NCBI RefSeq assembly: GCF_900106595.1
Contig: NZ_FNNC01000002.1
Location: 1 to 64,000 of the forward strand
Length of the DNA: 64,000 bases
Reading direction: 5' to 3'
From: Marinococcus luteus
GTDB taxonomy: Bacteria > Bacillota > Bacilli > Bacillales > Marinococcaceae
In this document: piece by piece, positions 32,693-42,299 of the stretch
Layout of the letters: each line of letters opens with the position of its first letter
Numbering within the stretch: the first letter of the stretch is position 1
Notes under the pieces: generated by a model
Told to the model about the DNA's origin: nothing
The model's input: the letters and a program-made list of their open reading frames with translations, nothing else
Database searches by the model: none
Program-made: the position numbers and the translations under genes

Positions 32693-33967
32693 CACCATGT
32701 AGGTAAATACATAATGAAGGAAAAAAAGAAACGAAATAGCGTACATCACCGGCGAAACTGCCCGGGGGCTTCCAAGTGCCATCTTCAGCAGCGGATAGGC
32801 TATAAAACCAAAGGCAATGCCGTCGGCAATCGAGTACGTGAGCGGAATGATCCCAATGACAAGATAGGCCGGGAACCATTCAGAGGCATCATCAAAGGAA
32901 ATATGGCGGATTTCCTGCACCATCATCCCTCCAACAATAATGAGCACAGGAGCAATCGCACTTTCAGGAATAAATCCTAAAAGCGGCGTGAACAGAAGCG
33001 CCACCAAAAACAGCAGGCCGGTTACGACCGCCGTCAGCCCTGTTTTCCCTCCTTCTGCCACTCCCGCAGCGCTTTCTGCAGCTGGAATTGTCGGTGACGT
33101 GCCGAGAAAGCCGCTGCCAAACGCCGTGACCGCTGCCGCCTGGTAGGAACGGCCAAATTTTTCTTTGCGTTCAAGCAGTCCGTGTAAGAGCCCCATGCTT
33201 TCAAATACGATAATCATAGTCAAAGAAAAGACCGCCGTCCAAAACGGAATAGACGACCAGGCGGAAAAGTCAGCTGCAGTAAATACCGAAGCGTAGGCTC
33301 CGGTAGTTTCCGTCGCTTCTCCTGCGCTGCCGCTGCTGATTCCAAACAGTCCTGCGGCAAGCGATATAACAGCAATGCCGATCAGAAAAGCACCCTTCAC
33401 TTTACGGACGACAAGCATCAGCATTATTACGAGACCAAAAAGCGTCAGCATCGCAGCCGGCTCTGCCAGATTGCCAAGAGCCACAAATGTTTCCGCGTCT
33501 CCCTGCACTAGCCCGCCCTTTTGCAGGCCGATAAAGGTTAAAAACACTCCGATCCCGACTGTAATGCCCTGCTTGAGCGACAGCGGCACCGCTTTTGCCA
33601 GCTTTCCTGCGAGCGGCGTCAATGCCGTTATTAAAAACAGCACACCCGAGAGAAGAACAATCGCAAGTCCCTGCTGCCATGTCCAGCCCATTCCAATCAC
33701 AAGCGTATACGCGAAAAAGGCGTTCACTCCCATGCCCGGGGTCAAAATGATCGGGGCATTACCCCACAGCCCGATGAGCAGACACCCAAAAGCTGTCACG
33801 AGTGCTGTCGCCAGAAGGGCAAATTCGTACGGCATTCCTGTATCAGATAAAATAGCCGGATTGACGATTAATATATAAGCAATGGTAAAGAAGGACGTTA
33901 AGCCCGCCGTCCATTCTTTTTTTACCGTCGTCTGGTGGTCCTCCAGCTGAAACAATTTTTTTAGCAT
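32690..33967 (-). CDS. NCS2-family guanine/hypoxanthine permease (PbuG/PbuO-like)
   Basis: 425 aa with about 12-13 membrane segments, AzgA-like branch of NCS2 transporters (TAGLTSFFTIAYILIVNPAIL, GMGVNAFFAYTLV and TSPTIPAAESAAGVAEGGKTG). It imports guanine and hypoxanthine by proton symport. A guanine-type riboswitch with terminator sits in its leader, so excess guanine turns it off, which supports the substrate call. Confidence 0.94.
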   Translation of the reverse strand: MLKKLFQLEDHQTTVKKEWTAGLTSFFTIAYILIVNPAILSDTGMPYEFALLATALVTAFGCLLIGLWGNAPIILTPGMGVNAFFAYTLVIGMGWTWQQGLAIVLLSGVLFLITALTPLAGKLAKAVPLSLKQGITVGIGVFLTFIGLQKGGLVQGDAETFVALGNLAEPAAMLTLFGLVIMLMLVVRKVKGAFLIGIAVISLAAGLFGISSGSAGEATETTGAYASVFTAADFSAWSSIPFWTAVFSLTMIIVFESMGLLHGLLERKEKFGRSYQAAAVTAFGSGFLGTSPTIPAAESAAGVAEGGKTGLTAVVTGLLFLVALLFTPLLGFIPESAIAPVLIIVGGMMVQEIRHISFDDASEWFPAYLVIGIIPLTYSIADGIAFGFIAYPLLKMALGSPRAVSPVMYAISFLFFLHYVFTYMV

Positions 33968-34009
33968 GATTCATTCTCCTTTGTCTTCCCGTATATGATT
34001 TTTAACCAT

Positions 34010-34110
34010 AAAAAAGTGCCCCTGCGTGAAGGATCACGCAGAGACACGTAGTCGGGAAAATCGGCTCCCGGTAGAAACATCGGACCCAGTTCGTCCGATT
34101 ATACGAGTCA
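34010..34110 (-). promoter_or_regulatory. Guanine riboswitch and terminator
   Basis: Aptamer at about 34041-34110 on the minus strand shows the purine core: TATAATCGGACG, TTTCTACCGGG and CCCGACTACG. The discriminating nucleotide (position 74 in xpt numbering) is C, so it should bind guanine or hypoxanthine rather than adenine. The terminator stem (about 34010-34047, CTGCGTGA/TCACGCAG with a T run) overlaps the P1 3' strand, the layout of an OFF switch. Confidence 0.95.
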
Positions 34111-34255
34111 TTTTTGTTTGTCAGTTTTTCTTCCAATTATGGAGTATAGCTTCTTCTGTCCATTTCGTCAACTATTATTAACTTCCATTTGTGATTTCGT
34201 GTTATTCTGAATGTATAATTCAGACGCCACGGGCGTTACATAAGAGGTGACAGAA

Positions 34256-35146
34256 ATGAACGTAGTAGCAATTGATATGGACGGCACCCTTCTCCATTCG
34301 AAAAAATATATATCTGAACAGAATGCCAAAGCACTAAACCGGATGCGGGCAGAAGGACATAAGCTCGTGATTGCGACCGGCAGGGGAATTGAGGATGTGG
34401 AGCATCTGCTTGAAGACGCCGGACTCAAAGCTGATGGCATCGTTTCGCTGAATGGAGCCATCGTAAATCAGGGCCGCTCCGTCGTATACGAAAACGTCAT
34501 GGAAAAGGAAACAGCGATCCGTGTCGTGCAGTCGCTTGAAGACTTTGGCGTCTATTTTCACGTTTACACAAACAAGGGTATGTTTTACATGCCGAAGGGC
34601 TGGCAGTATTTCATGGAGGACGCCCATGAGCTCGTGAAAGAAGAGAACGATTATCACGGCCGCATGGCAGAATTCAAGCGCAAGGAGGAATACAACACCG
34701 GGCGTTTTCACATGCATCAGCTCCGCTCACTCGAAGATATTGAGGGGGAGGACGTGAGCATTTATAAATTTTTGATGCTTTCCCCGCTCGAGGATAAGCT
34801 TGATGCCGTCCGAAGCGCCTGGAAAATCCGCCAGGACGTTTCCATTACGTCTTCAGGAAGGGAAAACCTGGAATTTATGCATCCAAATACTGAAAAAGGG
34901 TCCGGTCTCCATCACCTGCGCATCCAGGCAGGCTGGGAGGATGCAGTCACGTTTGCGATCGGGGACAACTTTAACGACGTAGCCATGTTCCGCTACGCCG
35001 ATACTGCCATCGCTATGGAAAATTCCGAACAGGAGGTAAAGCTGCTTGCGGATGAAGAAACGAGTCATAATGATGATCACGGAGTTGCTCAGGCTGTATA
35101 TGACTACATACTCTCTTCCACGAAACGAAAAGCAGAGCCTCGCTAA
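34256..35146 (+). CDS. Cof-type HAD-IIB family phosphatase
   Basis: 296 aa. Motif I DMDGTLLHSKK, motif II ATGRG, motif IV IGDNFNDVAMF, with a C2B cap between. Such enzymes hydrolyse sugar phosphates, FMN or similar; the substrate is not predictable. ATG at 34256 has AGAGGTG upstream; an in-frame GTG at 34247 overlaps that site and is rejected. Confidence 0.9.
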   Translation: MNVVAIDMDGTLLHSKKYISEQNAKALNRMRAEGHKLVIATGRGIEDVEHLLEDAGLKADGIVSLNGAIVNQGRSVVYENVMEKETAIRVVQSLEDFGVYFHVYTNKGMFYMPKGWQYFMEDAHELVKEENDYHGRMAEFKRKEEYNTGRFHMHQLRSLEDIEGEDVSIYKFLMLSPLEDKLDAVRSAWKIRQDVSITSSGRENLEFMHPNTEKGSGLHHLRIQAGWEDAVTFAIGDNFNDVAMFRYADTAIAMENSEQEVKLLADEETSHNDDHGVAQAVYDYILSSTKRKAEPR

Positions 35147-35157
35147 AAACATTCAAT

Positions 35158-35203
35158 AAAAAAACCGTCTGCTGCGGCTTTCTGCCACAGCAGGCGGTTT
35201 TAT
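35158..35203. terminator. Bidirectional terminator between HAD gene and uspA-like gene
   Basis: AAAACCG-CTGCTG / CAGCAG-CGGTTTT stem with A and T runs on both sides. Confidence 0.85.
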
Positions 35204-35625
35204 TTTACTACAAGCACCGGACATTGCACGCGCTTCACCACTTTGTGGCTGACGCTGCCAAGTACCATGGTCTGCAGCTGGTTAAGTCCCCGGCTTCCGA
35301 TCACAAGGCAGTCATAAGCTCCGCTATTCGCGAAGGAGACGATGGTCGGCCCCGGTTCCCCGTGCTCGATATGAACCTCATAAGAAATACCCGCTTCTTT
35401 CAGGTCACTTTCTAGATCTTCAAGCTGCTCCCGGCGCTTCATCTGAATAATTTCTTTGTTTCCGTAATGCAGCACATCCGATTTGGATTGATCTTTATCA
35501 ATAATATAAATGACGTCCAAATGCCCGTCCGGCACATTTTTTAATAGCTTTACCGCATGCCCTGAAGCACGGCGGGCATGGTCGGACCCATCTGCTGCGA
35601 GTAACACTTTTTGGTACACAGACAT
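35200..35625 (-). CDS. Universal stress protein UspA family
   Basis: 141 aa. Usp fold with ATP-binding motif GSRGLNQLQTMVLGSVSHKVV (GxRGxxxxxxxxxGSxS) near the C-terminus. ATG at 35625 follows GGAGAGGGG; upstream in-frame starts (35637, 35643) are possible. It follows a SulP transporter on the same strand by 41 nt. Confidence 0.88.
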   Translation of the reverse strand: MSVYQKVLLAADGSDHARRASGHAVKLLKNVPDGHLDVIYIIDKDQSKSDVLHYGNKEIIQMKRREQLEDLESDLKEAGISYEVHIEHGEPGPTIVSFANSGAYDCLVIGSRGLNQLQTMVLGSVSHKVVKRVQCPVLVVK

Positions 35626-35665
35626 TCCCCTCTCCATTAACAATTCTTTCTCCTGTACCTACTTC

Positions 35666-37117
35666 TTAATGTCCGGAAGACATTCCTTCAAGCTTGCGCA
35701 TTAATTCCGAGCTTTCTTCGTTAATGCTCGTAAAGTGTACTTTGGTGCCTTCCTGTTTAAACTTCAGTCTGACCTTTTCAATTGCTTCGACCGCAGAGTC
35801 ATCCCAGAGATGGGTTCGTGATAAATCAATTTCCACTCTCTCGAAATTCTCTTTGTAATCAAAGCTCTTCACAAAGTCAGTTACCGAAGCGAAAAACAAC
35901 GGCCCGTCCACATGGTAAACCCGTGTCGTTTCGTCCTTAACGGTTTTACTCACGTGAACCTTTGAAATTTTAGCAGCAAAGAAAATAGCACTCAAAATAA
36001 CACCGGCCACCACGCCGATCGCAAGGTTATGCGTGTAAACGACTGTAGCTACCACTACAACCATTACAGTTGAATCCGTTTTTGGCGCTTTTGCCATTGT
36101 CGGCAGGGAGCCCCAGTCAAATGTACTGATTGAGACCATGATCATGACTCCTGCCAGTGCCGCCATCGGGATTTGAACTACGAGACCCTGCAATACAAGA
36201 ATGAGAAATAGAAGTACTACCCCTGCGGTCATCGACGAGAGCCGGCCTGTACCACCCGACTTTACGTTAATCACTGATTGGCCAATCATGGCACAAGAAG
36301 CCATACCGCCAAAGAATCCCGTCACGACGTTGGAAATCCCCTGTCCACGTGATTCCTTATTTTTATCACTTTCCGTATCCGTCATGTCATCAACAATTGT
36401 CGCGGTCAGCAGTGATTCAAGTAAACCTACAACAGAAAGCGATAAAGCGTATGGAAGAATGATCATAAGTGTTTCAAAGTTTAATGGGATATCCGGAAGC
36501 AAAAATACCGGAAGTGACGATGGAAGAGTTCCCATATCACCTACGGTCTGTGTATTAATGCCTCCAAATACAGCAATTAAACTCACAACAATTATGGCTA
36601 CCAGTGTAGAAGGAACCGCCCCTGTAAGCTTCGGAAATAAATAAATGACGAAAAGGGTAATTCCCGCTAATACAAACGGCCAATAGCCGTTACCCTGAAA
36701 ATATTCCAGCTGGGAAGTGAAAATCAAAATTGCCAAAGCGTTAACGAAGCCCACCATTACCGATCTGGGAATAAACTTCATCCAACGGGCAAGTCCGCTG
36801 AAGCCTGCAATTAACTGAATTATTCCAGTTAGAATTGTTGTTGCGAGCAGATACTGCAGTCCATGCTCAGCTACCAGGGTAACCATCAATAATGCCATTG
36901 CCCCTGTAGCGGCTGAGATCATGCCCGGGCGTCCACCCACAATTGCAATCATTACCGCCATGCTGAAAGAAGCATAAAGCCCTACTTGAGGGTCTACACC
37001 TGCCACCAGGGAGAATGCTATTGCTTCCGGAATCAGAGCGAGTGCTACTACAATACCTGCCAGCACATCACCCCTAATATTTCCGAGCCACTCCATTTTC
37101 AGTTTTGAAAAATCCAA
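35666..37117 (-). CDS. SulP family anion transporter with STAS domain
   Basis: 483 aa. SulP membrane domain (about 1-385, ALALIPEAIAFSLVAGVDPQVGLYAS signature split over residues about 22-48) and a C-terminal STAS domain (about 395-480). SulP proteins carry sulfate, bicarbonate or other anions; substrate unknown, with bicarbonate or sulfate both plausible. The start is taken as TTG at 37117, 9 nt after GAGGAG; the frame extends to 37171 without a better site. A UspA gene follows. Confidence 0.9.
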   Translation of the reverse strand: MDFSKLKMEWLGNIRGDVLAGIVVALALIPEAIAFSLVAGVDPQVGLYASFSMAVMIAIVGGRPGMISAATGAMALLMVTLVAEHGLQYLLATTILTGIIQLIAGFSGLARWMKFIPRSVMVGFVNALAILIFTSQLEYFQGNGYWPFVLAGITLFVIYLFPKLTGAVPSTLVAIIVVSLIAVFGGINTQTVGDMGTLPSSLPVFLLPDIPLNFETLMIILPYALSLSVVGLLESLLTATIVDDMTDTESDKNKESRGQGISNVVTGFFGGMASCAMIGQSVINVKSGGTGRLSSMTAGVVLLFLILVLQGLVVQIPMAALAGVMIMVSISTFDWGSLPTMAKAPKTDSTVMVVVVATVVYTHNLAIGVVAGVILSAIFFAAKISKVHVSKTVKDETTRVYHVDGPLFFASVTDFVKSFDYKENFERVEIDLSRTHLWDDSAVEAIEKVRLKFKQEGTKVHFTSINEESSELMRKLEGMSSGH

Positions 37118-37395
37118 ACCTTTTTTCTCCTCTCTTTTTTTATACTCTTTATCCTTGGTGCATGCGGGCATTCCGGCCTGTTGCGCGCCTCACATGCTTT
37201 ATTTTTTCAGGCTTTCATCTGTATGAAAACCAACGTCACGAACCATCAAAGTGTAGCATATCACATCAATTTTTCAATAGATTACATGAAAGTTTTTTAT
37301 GTAAACGCTCTCTCACACCGGGCTTTTTTCCGTTGATTGAAAACCGGAAAACTCGGGAAAACCAAGTAGCGAGATATCTATTAGGAGGAGTCAAT
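37118..37395. other. Divergent intergenic region, sulP and HAD gene
   Basis: About 280 nt. It includes AT-rich sequence with likely promoters for both genes, but no consensus pair stands out. A long plus-strand frame beginning at 37105 lacks a ribosome binding site and is only an upstream extension of the HAD gene. Confidence 0.4.
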
Positions 37396-38037
37396 ATGTA
37401 CGGCACTTTTGTTTTTGATGTAGATGGAACGCTTATTAATACTGAGGACGCTATTATTAAATCACTGAGGCGTGCTGTGGAGGAAACCACGGGAGAAGTT
37501 ATTGAGAACGAAAATCTGCGCCCGCTTCTGGGCTTGCCCGAGGCGGACGTCTTAAACCGGCTGGGGCTGCAGGATGACGAACGCCGCACGGTACAGGAAA
37601 AGTGGAGTATGTACCTTGAAGACAACCGGTTTTTGATTGATACGTTCCCCGGCATTCAGGAGCTGCTCGAAGGACTGAACATTCAAGGCTACCAGGTGGG
37701 AATCGTCACTTCTAAAACACGCGAGGCTTTTGACCATGAAATGAAACCTTTCGGACTGCAGCAGTTTGCTTCTTACATTATCAGCGCCGACGACACTACC
37801 CATCATAAGCCTTCTCCGGAGCCACTCCGTGCATTTATGGAAACAAGCGGAGCAGAGGCCTCCAACACTATCTATATTGGCGACACGCAGCATGACAGTG
37901 AAAGTGCCGAAAAAGCGGGCACTGCTTTTGGTTTAGCCGGCTGGGGCGCAGTTCACCCGGAAAACACGTCGCCGACGCTTCGTTTTGAACGCCCCGAAGA
38001 AATTTTGGAATATGTCACAAACGCCCCTTCATCCTAA
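37396..38037 (+). CDS. HAD-IA hydrolase (phosphoglycolate phosphatase/PpaX-like)
   Basis: 213 aa. Motif I DVDGTLINTED, motif II VTSKTRE, motif III HKPSPEP, motif IV IGDTQHDSESA. Similar to phosphoglycolate phosphatase and pyrophosphatase PpaX. TAGGAGG precedes the ATG by 7 nt. Confidence 0.9.
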   Translation: MYGTFVFDVDGTLINTEDAIIKSLRRAVEETTGEVIENENLRPLLGLPEADVLNRLGLQDDERRTVQEKWSMYLEDNRFLIDTFPGIQELLEGLNIQGYQVGIVTSKTREAFDHEMKPFGLQQFASYIISADDTTHHKPSPEPLRAFMETSGAEASNTIYIGDTQHDSESAEKAGTAFGLAGWGAVHPENTSPTLRFERPEEILEYVTNAPSS

Positions 38038-38040
38038 TTA

Positions 38041-38077
38041 AAAAAGGGCTGTCCGTAAAACCGGCCAGCCCCATTTT
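38041..38077. terminator. Terminator between HAD and HD-domain genes
   Basis: GGGCTG/CAGCCC stem with A and T runs on the two sides; convergent genes. Confidence 0.7.
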
Positions 38078-38697
38078 TATGCCTTTCTTTCCCATTCGCT
38101 GTAAAATTCCTCCAGGTAACTGACCATAAAACGCTGGCGCTTTGTAGCAATTTCGAGACCTGTTTTTGTGTTCATCATGCCCTTAAGCTTCAGCAGTTTA
38201 TCAAAGAAGTGCTGAATCGCGCTGTTTCGCTCATTCCGGTATTCCGGACGCGGATCATGAAGCGGCTGATGAATGTGTCCTGTAAATGCAAAAGTCCGGG
38301 CAATACCGATGGCTCCCAGCGCATCAAGACGGTCTGCGTCCTGCACCACTTTTCCTTCCAGGGTCTCTGGTGCCCGGTCTTTATGATGCCGGAAGGATAT
38401 CGAGGAAACGATATGCATAATATGATGCTTTAATTCTTCATCGGCTTCATTTTGCTCAAGCCAGCGCATGATTTTTTCTTCTCCGTCTTCGCCTTCTTCG
38501 AGAAGCTTTTCATCCCCTATGTCATGAAGCCAGGCTGCCAGGATACATATATCAGGGTCGGCCCCTTCTTTTTCAGCGATGTCCCCTGCAAGCGCTGCCA
38601 CCCGCTCAGTGTGCCAATAGTCATGTGCGGGATCTGTATGGGCAAAAAACGCCCACGCCTCCTGTTTCGCTTCATGAATCAGCTGCCTGATATCCAT
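38077..38697 (-). CDS. HD-domain phosphohydrolase
   Basis: 206 aa. HD metal site: HDYWHTERVAALA, AAWLHDIGDEK and QDADRLDALGAIGIAR. Similar to YedJ/YpgQ-type nucleotide phosphohydrolases. Exact nucleotide substrate is unknown. RBS AGGAGAGG before ATG. Confidence 0.9.
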   Translation of the reverse strand: MDIRQLIHEAKQEAWAFFAHTDPAHDYWHTERVAALAGDIAEKEGADPDICILAAWLHDIGDEKLLEEGEDGEEKIMRWLEQNEADEELKHHIMHIVSSISFRHHKDRAPETLEGKVVQDADRLDALGAIGIARTFAFTGHIHQPLHDPRPEYRNERNSAIQHFFDKLLKLKGMMNTKTGLEIATKRQRFMVSYLEEFYSEWERKA

Positions 38698-38855
38698 AAG
38701 AACCTCTCCTTCCGACTATCTCTTTCTTTATATTATACCTGCTGCAGGCGTCATTGTATGTACTTTTTCCCTTTTTCAGGTAGTAATATGCTAAAATACG
38801 GGCAAGGAAAAACGTACGGAAGATAGAATTTCCAGCGTTGCAAGGAGGATGAAGA

Positions 38856-41800
38856 TTGGCTTTATTTGCCCCGGACGCTATACGCCAGATGACAGATGAA
38901 ACTACATACTTAGAAGGAAAGCGCCTGTATGATTTATATAAAATTGCCCACATGACAGAAGAAACCCTGATGCAGACCAGGCAGGTTGAAGCAGTAGTAA
39001 AGGACACTCCTTTTCCGGAGGACGTTTTTATTGCTGTTGACGGGAGTCATACCATTCAGGAAATGTACTGTTCCTGCGACCGTTTTTATCATTCTTCGTC
39101 TGCCCCCTGCCGCCATCTCATTGCCCTGCTGCTCGAAGCACCTGCCTTCACCGGTCCGCCGGCTTCGCCCGGCTCCGCTGCGCCAGCCGTCAACGACGCA
39201 GTGAAAGACCAGTTCCTGGAATACTTTTCGCCCTTTCAGTCACGGGTTGAGGATGTAGGTACGCAGATACATGCTGACTTTTTAATCTCTTTTCCTGTCG
39301 ATAACCGCAGGCCCGACGTTTTATTTCCAGTCGTCCAGGTGAAAATCGGGGAAAATAAGCGATACACTGTGAAAAACATTTATCAGTTTATTGAAGCAAT
39401 GAAAAACGATGCTCCCTTCCGTCTGGCTCCTTCTTTAACATTTGATCCTGTTTCCCACTATTTTTCGGAAGAAGATCTTCATGTCCTTCAGCTGCTTGCT
39501 TCTGTGCTTCGGGACTCGGAATGGGGGCCTTCCTTTCAGGAGCAGTGGATAGCAAGAAGCGGAGCGAAAAAGGAAATCGCGATACCACCTTATGCGGTCG
39601 AAAAGCTTTTCGGCCTGCTCGACGTCTGCTCAAATGCCTATATAACAGATACATACGGAGAAAGACCCTGGAACGTAACAGAAAATTGGCCGTATTCGTT
39701 TTTTCTAAGTTATGAAAAAGAATTGGATGCGCTGATTTTTTCCACTCCGCAACAGGAAACGCCGTTTTTTATCAGCGACAGCAAATACTGTCTGTGGGAC
39801 GGACAGCTGTACTGCCCGGACAAGGAACTGGCGCGAACCGCAGCCGCCGCCCAGCGAATGCTCATGCAGGCAGAAGGACAGCGCCTCATTTTTTCCCGCC
39901 AGGAATTTCTCGATACCTTTTTACGCTGGGGCGCTCCGTTAATGAACCATCGCTGCCTGGACATGGATGAGAAGCTGCAGGAAAATCTCCACACAGAGCC
40001 GCTGCAGACAGCCCTCTATCTTTCAAAAGGTCCCGGGGGAAAAATTACCGGAGAATTAATCTACCGTTACGGATTTAAAGAGTACAGTGCATGCCGGACA
40101 GATACCGTCCCATCTTTCGAAGATGCTTATTTTATGCCCCGGGACCGGCAGCAGGAACAACTGCAGTTCCAACGGCTGCAGCAGAAAGGGTTCCTTCAGG
40201 AAAATGACCGGTTTGTCCTCTCTTCCCCTAAAAACATTATTAGCTTTTTATCGAAGGAGCTGGCAGCTCTGCGGCCGTATATGGATATTTTCATGAGTGA
40301 AGAAATTGAAAACATGCTTATCCCCGGGGACAGCCTGTCGTTATTTTCCGACATTCATGCCGATGAGGGATGGATGGAACTGTCGCTTACCTCGTCTGTA
40401 ACAGACGCTTTAGAAACACCCGGGGTCTGGAAGGCGCTCCAGGAAGGACAGGAGTTCTATAAAACAGATGACGACCGGTACCTTCCTCTCGATGATGAAC
40501 TGCTGCAGCGCCTCGCCCACGCCCTACAGCAAATGCCGAAACCGGCTCAGTCCGCAGAAGGCGATTCAGTGCGCTATCCGGCCCATCAGGCGTTCAATCT
40601 GGATAAACACCTCTCCGGCAACCGCCGCTGGCAGACGACCCTTGATGTCGATGACATGCTTGAAAACATCCGGCGTGCTGCTGAAAACCATACAGTACTT
40701 GCCGAGCCATGCGGTGTAGATCTTCGGACGTATCAGCGTGAAGGAATTCAGTGGATGAAGCAGCTAGCTACCTACCGCTTTGGCGGTATTCTGGCAGACG
40801 ATATGGGGCTTGGAAAAACGCTGCAGGCGCTGGGCTTTATTGCGACAGAATGCCAAGAGAATCCCGGAGAGGAACCGTTTGTTATCGTCGCTCCCTCCTC
40901 ACTTCTTTATAACTGGAAAAAAGAAACCGAGCGCTTTTTTCCCTCTTTAAGAGTGACCGTCGTGTCTGGCAGCAAAAAAGAACGGGAGCAGCAGATTCAG
41001 CAGCAGAGCGATATTTTTATTACCTCCTATCCTTTGATCCGCCGGGACGTTGAATGGTACGGAGAAACATTTTTCCGCGGCATTCTGCTCGACGAGGCCC
41101 AGGCGGTCAAAAATGCCGGGTCTAAAACGGCAAAAGCCGTGAAGCAGCTCCGGAGTAAATACTGCTTTGCCCTGAGCGGGACCCCGGTGGAAAACAGGCT
41201 TGACGAGTTGCGGTCGATATTCAGCGTCGTGATGCCGGGGCTGTTTCCAAACAAAAAGCTGTTTTCTTCCTGGAGTCCCGAAGAGGTGAGAGACAGAGCC
41301 TCTCCCTTTATTATGCGCCGCACGAAAAAAGAAGTTCTTCAGGAGCTCCCTGAAAAGGTTGAAACGACCACTTACTGTGATCTGTTAACGAATCAGGCGG
41401 ACATATACAAAAAAACGCTGGAGAACGTGCAGCAGGAAGCGGGCGCTCTTCTTGAAGAAGGAGCAGACGCCAACCGGATGCATCTTCTTTCCCTTTTGAC
41501 CCGTCTGCGGCAGATCTGCTGCCATCCCTCGCTCGTAGAGCCCGAATATCAAAGCTCCTCCGGAAAGCTTGAAGAACTCGTGCGTATTCTTCATGAAGGT
41601 GCAGCAGGCGGCCAGCGGATCCTTATTTTTTCCCAGTTCACCTCTATGCTTGCTCTTATCAAAAGCCGTCTGACAGAAGAAGGCATCGATTACTATTATC
41701 TTGATGGGAGCACTCCGGGAGAAGAACGGGTACGCCTTGCTGAAACCTTCAACGAAGAAGAAGGCCCGGACGTCTTCTTGATTTCATTGCGTGCCGGCGG

Positions 41801-42089
41801 CACCGGCCTCAACCTTACCGGGGCAGACACCGTAGTTTTGTATGACCTGTGGTGGAATCCGGCGGTGGAAATGCAGGCAGCTGACCGTGCCCACCGTCTC
41901 GGCCAGACTAAGACAGTTCAGGTAATCCGTCTGATCACTCATGAAACCATCGAAGAAAAAATCCAGCACATGCAGGAGGAAAAACGCCACCTGTATGACC
42001 AGGTCATCACCGACGAACAGACCAGCCTGAACACGCTAAGCGAAAACGACATCCGCCTGCTGTTAACCGGAAAAGCGCAGGAAACCTGA
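38856..42089 (+). CDS. SNF2-family helicase with SWIM zinc finger (YwqA-like)
   Basis: 1077 aa. SWIM zinc finger CSCDRF...CRHL (about 73-90), a bacterial SNF2-associated region (about 100-600), then the ATPase: Walker A DDMGLGKTLQ (about 648-657), DEAQ box LLDEAQAVKN, SGTPVENRL, and C-terminal motifs IFSQFTSML, AGGTGLNLT and ADRAHRLGQ. The role is presumably nucleic-acid translocation; the biological function is not settled. TTG start with AAGGAGG 7 nt upstream. The last residues (GKAQET) and stop lie inside a palindromic repeat. Confidence 0.93.
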   Translation: MALFAPDAIRQMTDETTYLEGKRLYDLYKIAHMTEETLMQTRQVEAVVKDTPFPEDVFIAVDGSHTIQEMYCSCDRFYHSSSAPCRHLIALLLEAPAFTGPPASPGSAAPAVNDAVKDQFLEYFSPFQSRVEDVGTQIHADFLISFPVDNRRPDVLFPVVQVKIGENKRYTVKNIYQFIEAMKNDAPFRLAPSLTFDPVSHYFSEEDLHVLQLLASVLRDSEWGPSFQEQWIARSGAKKEIAIPPYAVEKLFGLLDVCSNAYITDTYGERPWNVTENWPYSFFLSYEKELDALIFSTPQQETPFFISDSKYCLWDGQLYCPDKELARTAAAAQRMLMQAEGQRLIFSRQEFLDTFLRWGAPLMNHRCLDMDEKLQENLHTEPLQTALYLSKGPGGKITGELIYRYGFKEYSACRTDTVPSFEDAYFMPRDRQQEQLQFQRLQQKGFLQENDRFVLSSPKNIISFLSKELAALRPYMDIFMSEEIENMLIPGDSLSLFSDIHADEGWMELSLTSSVTDALETPGVWKALQEGQEFYKTDDDRYLPLDDELLQRLAHALQQMPKPAQSAEGDSVRYPAHQAFNLDKHLSGNRRWQTTLDVDDMLENIRRAAENHTVLAEPCGVDLRTYQREGIQWMKQLATYRFGGILADDMGLGKTLQALGFIATECQENPGEEPFVIVAPSSLLYNWKKETERFFPSLRVTVVSGSKKEREQQIQQQSDIFITSYPLIRRDVEWYGETFFRGILLDEAQAVKNAGSKTAKAVKQLRSKYCFALSGTPVENRLDELRSIFSVVMPGLFPNKKLFSSWSPEEVRDRASPFIMRRTKKEVLQELPEKVETTTYCDLLTNQADIYKKTLENVQQEAGALLEEGADANRMHLLSLLTRLRQICCHPSLVEPEYQSSSGKLEELVRILHEGAAGGQRILIFSQFTSMLALIKSRLTEEGIDYYYLDGSTPGEERVRLAETFNEEEGPDVFLISLRAGGTGLNLTGADTVVLYDLWWNPAVEMQAADRAHRLGQTKTVQVIRLITHETIEEKIQHMQEEKRHLYDQVITDEQTSLNTLSENDIRLLLTGKAQET

Positions 42090-42240
42090 CCAACGGCACG
42101 AGATCTGGAGGAGGTTTGCCCAAAGGGGCTCTTTCCCGTTGGCAAAGCTTTGAAGAGCACGATGCCGTTGGTTTCCGGAACTGGACAAGGAAAAGCGCAG
42201 GAAACCTGACCAACGGCGCGAGATCTGGAAAAGATTTGCC
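42069..42240 (+). repeat. Palindromic repeat unit and partial second copy after the SNF2 gene
   Basis: A 29-bp stretch beginning GGAAAAGCGCAGG at 42069 is repeated identically from 42189, 120 bp apart. Within the first unit GGAAACC-TGA-CCAACGGC pairs with GCCGTTGGTTTCC, leaving TGA as a bulge; that TGA is the SNF2 stop. The second copy is truncated near 42240. CTGGACAAGG precedes the second copy, as at the other loci. Confidence 0.85.
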
Positions 42241-42250
42241 CCATATAAAT

Positions 42251-42291
42251 TAAAGAAGCAGAAGCGCCCATTTGGACGCTTCTGCTTCTTT
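42251..42291. terminator. Strong bidirectional terminator between SNF2 gene and mtlD
   Basis: Perfect 16-bp stem TAAAGAAGCAGAAGCG/CGCTTCTGCTTCTTTA around a 10-nt loop, suited to end both convergent transcripts. Confidence 0.85.
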
Positions 42292-42299
42292 AGTTATTG

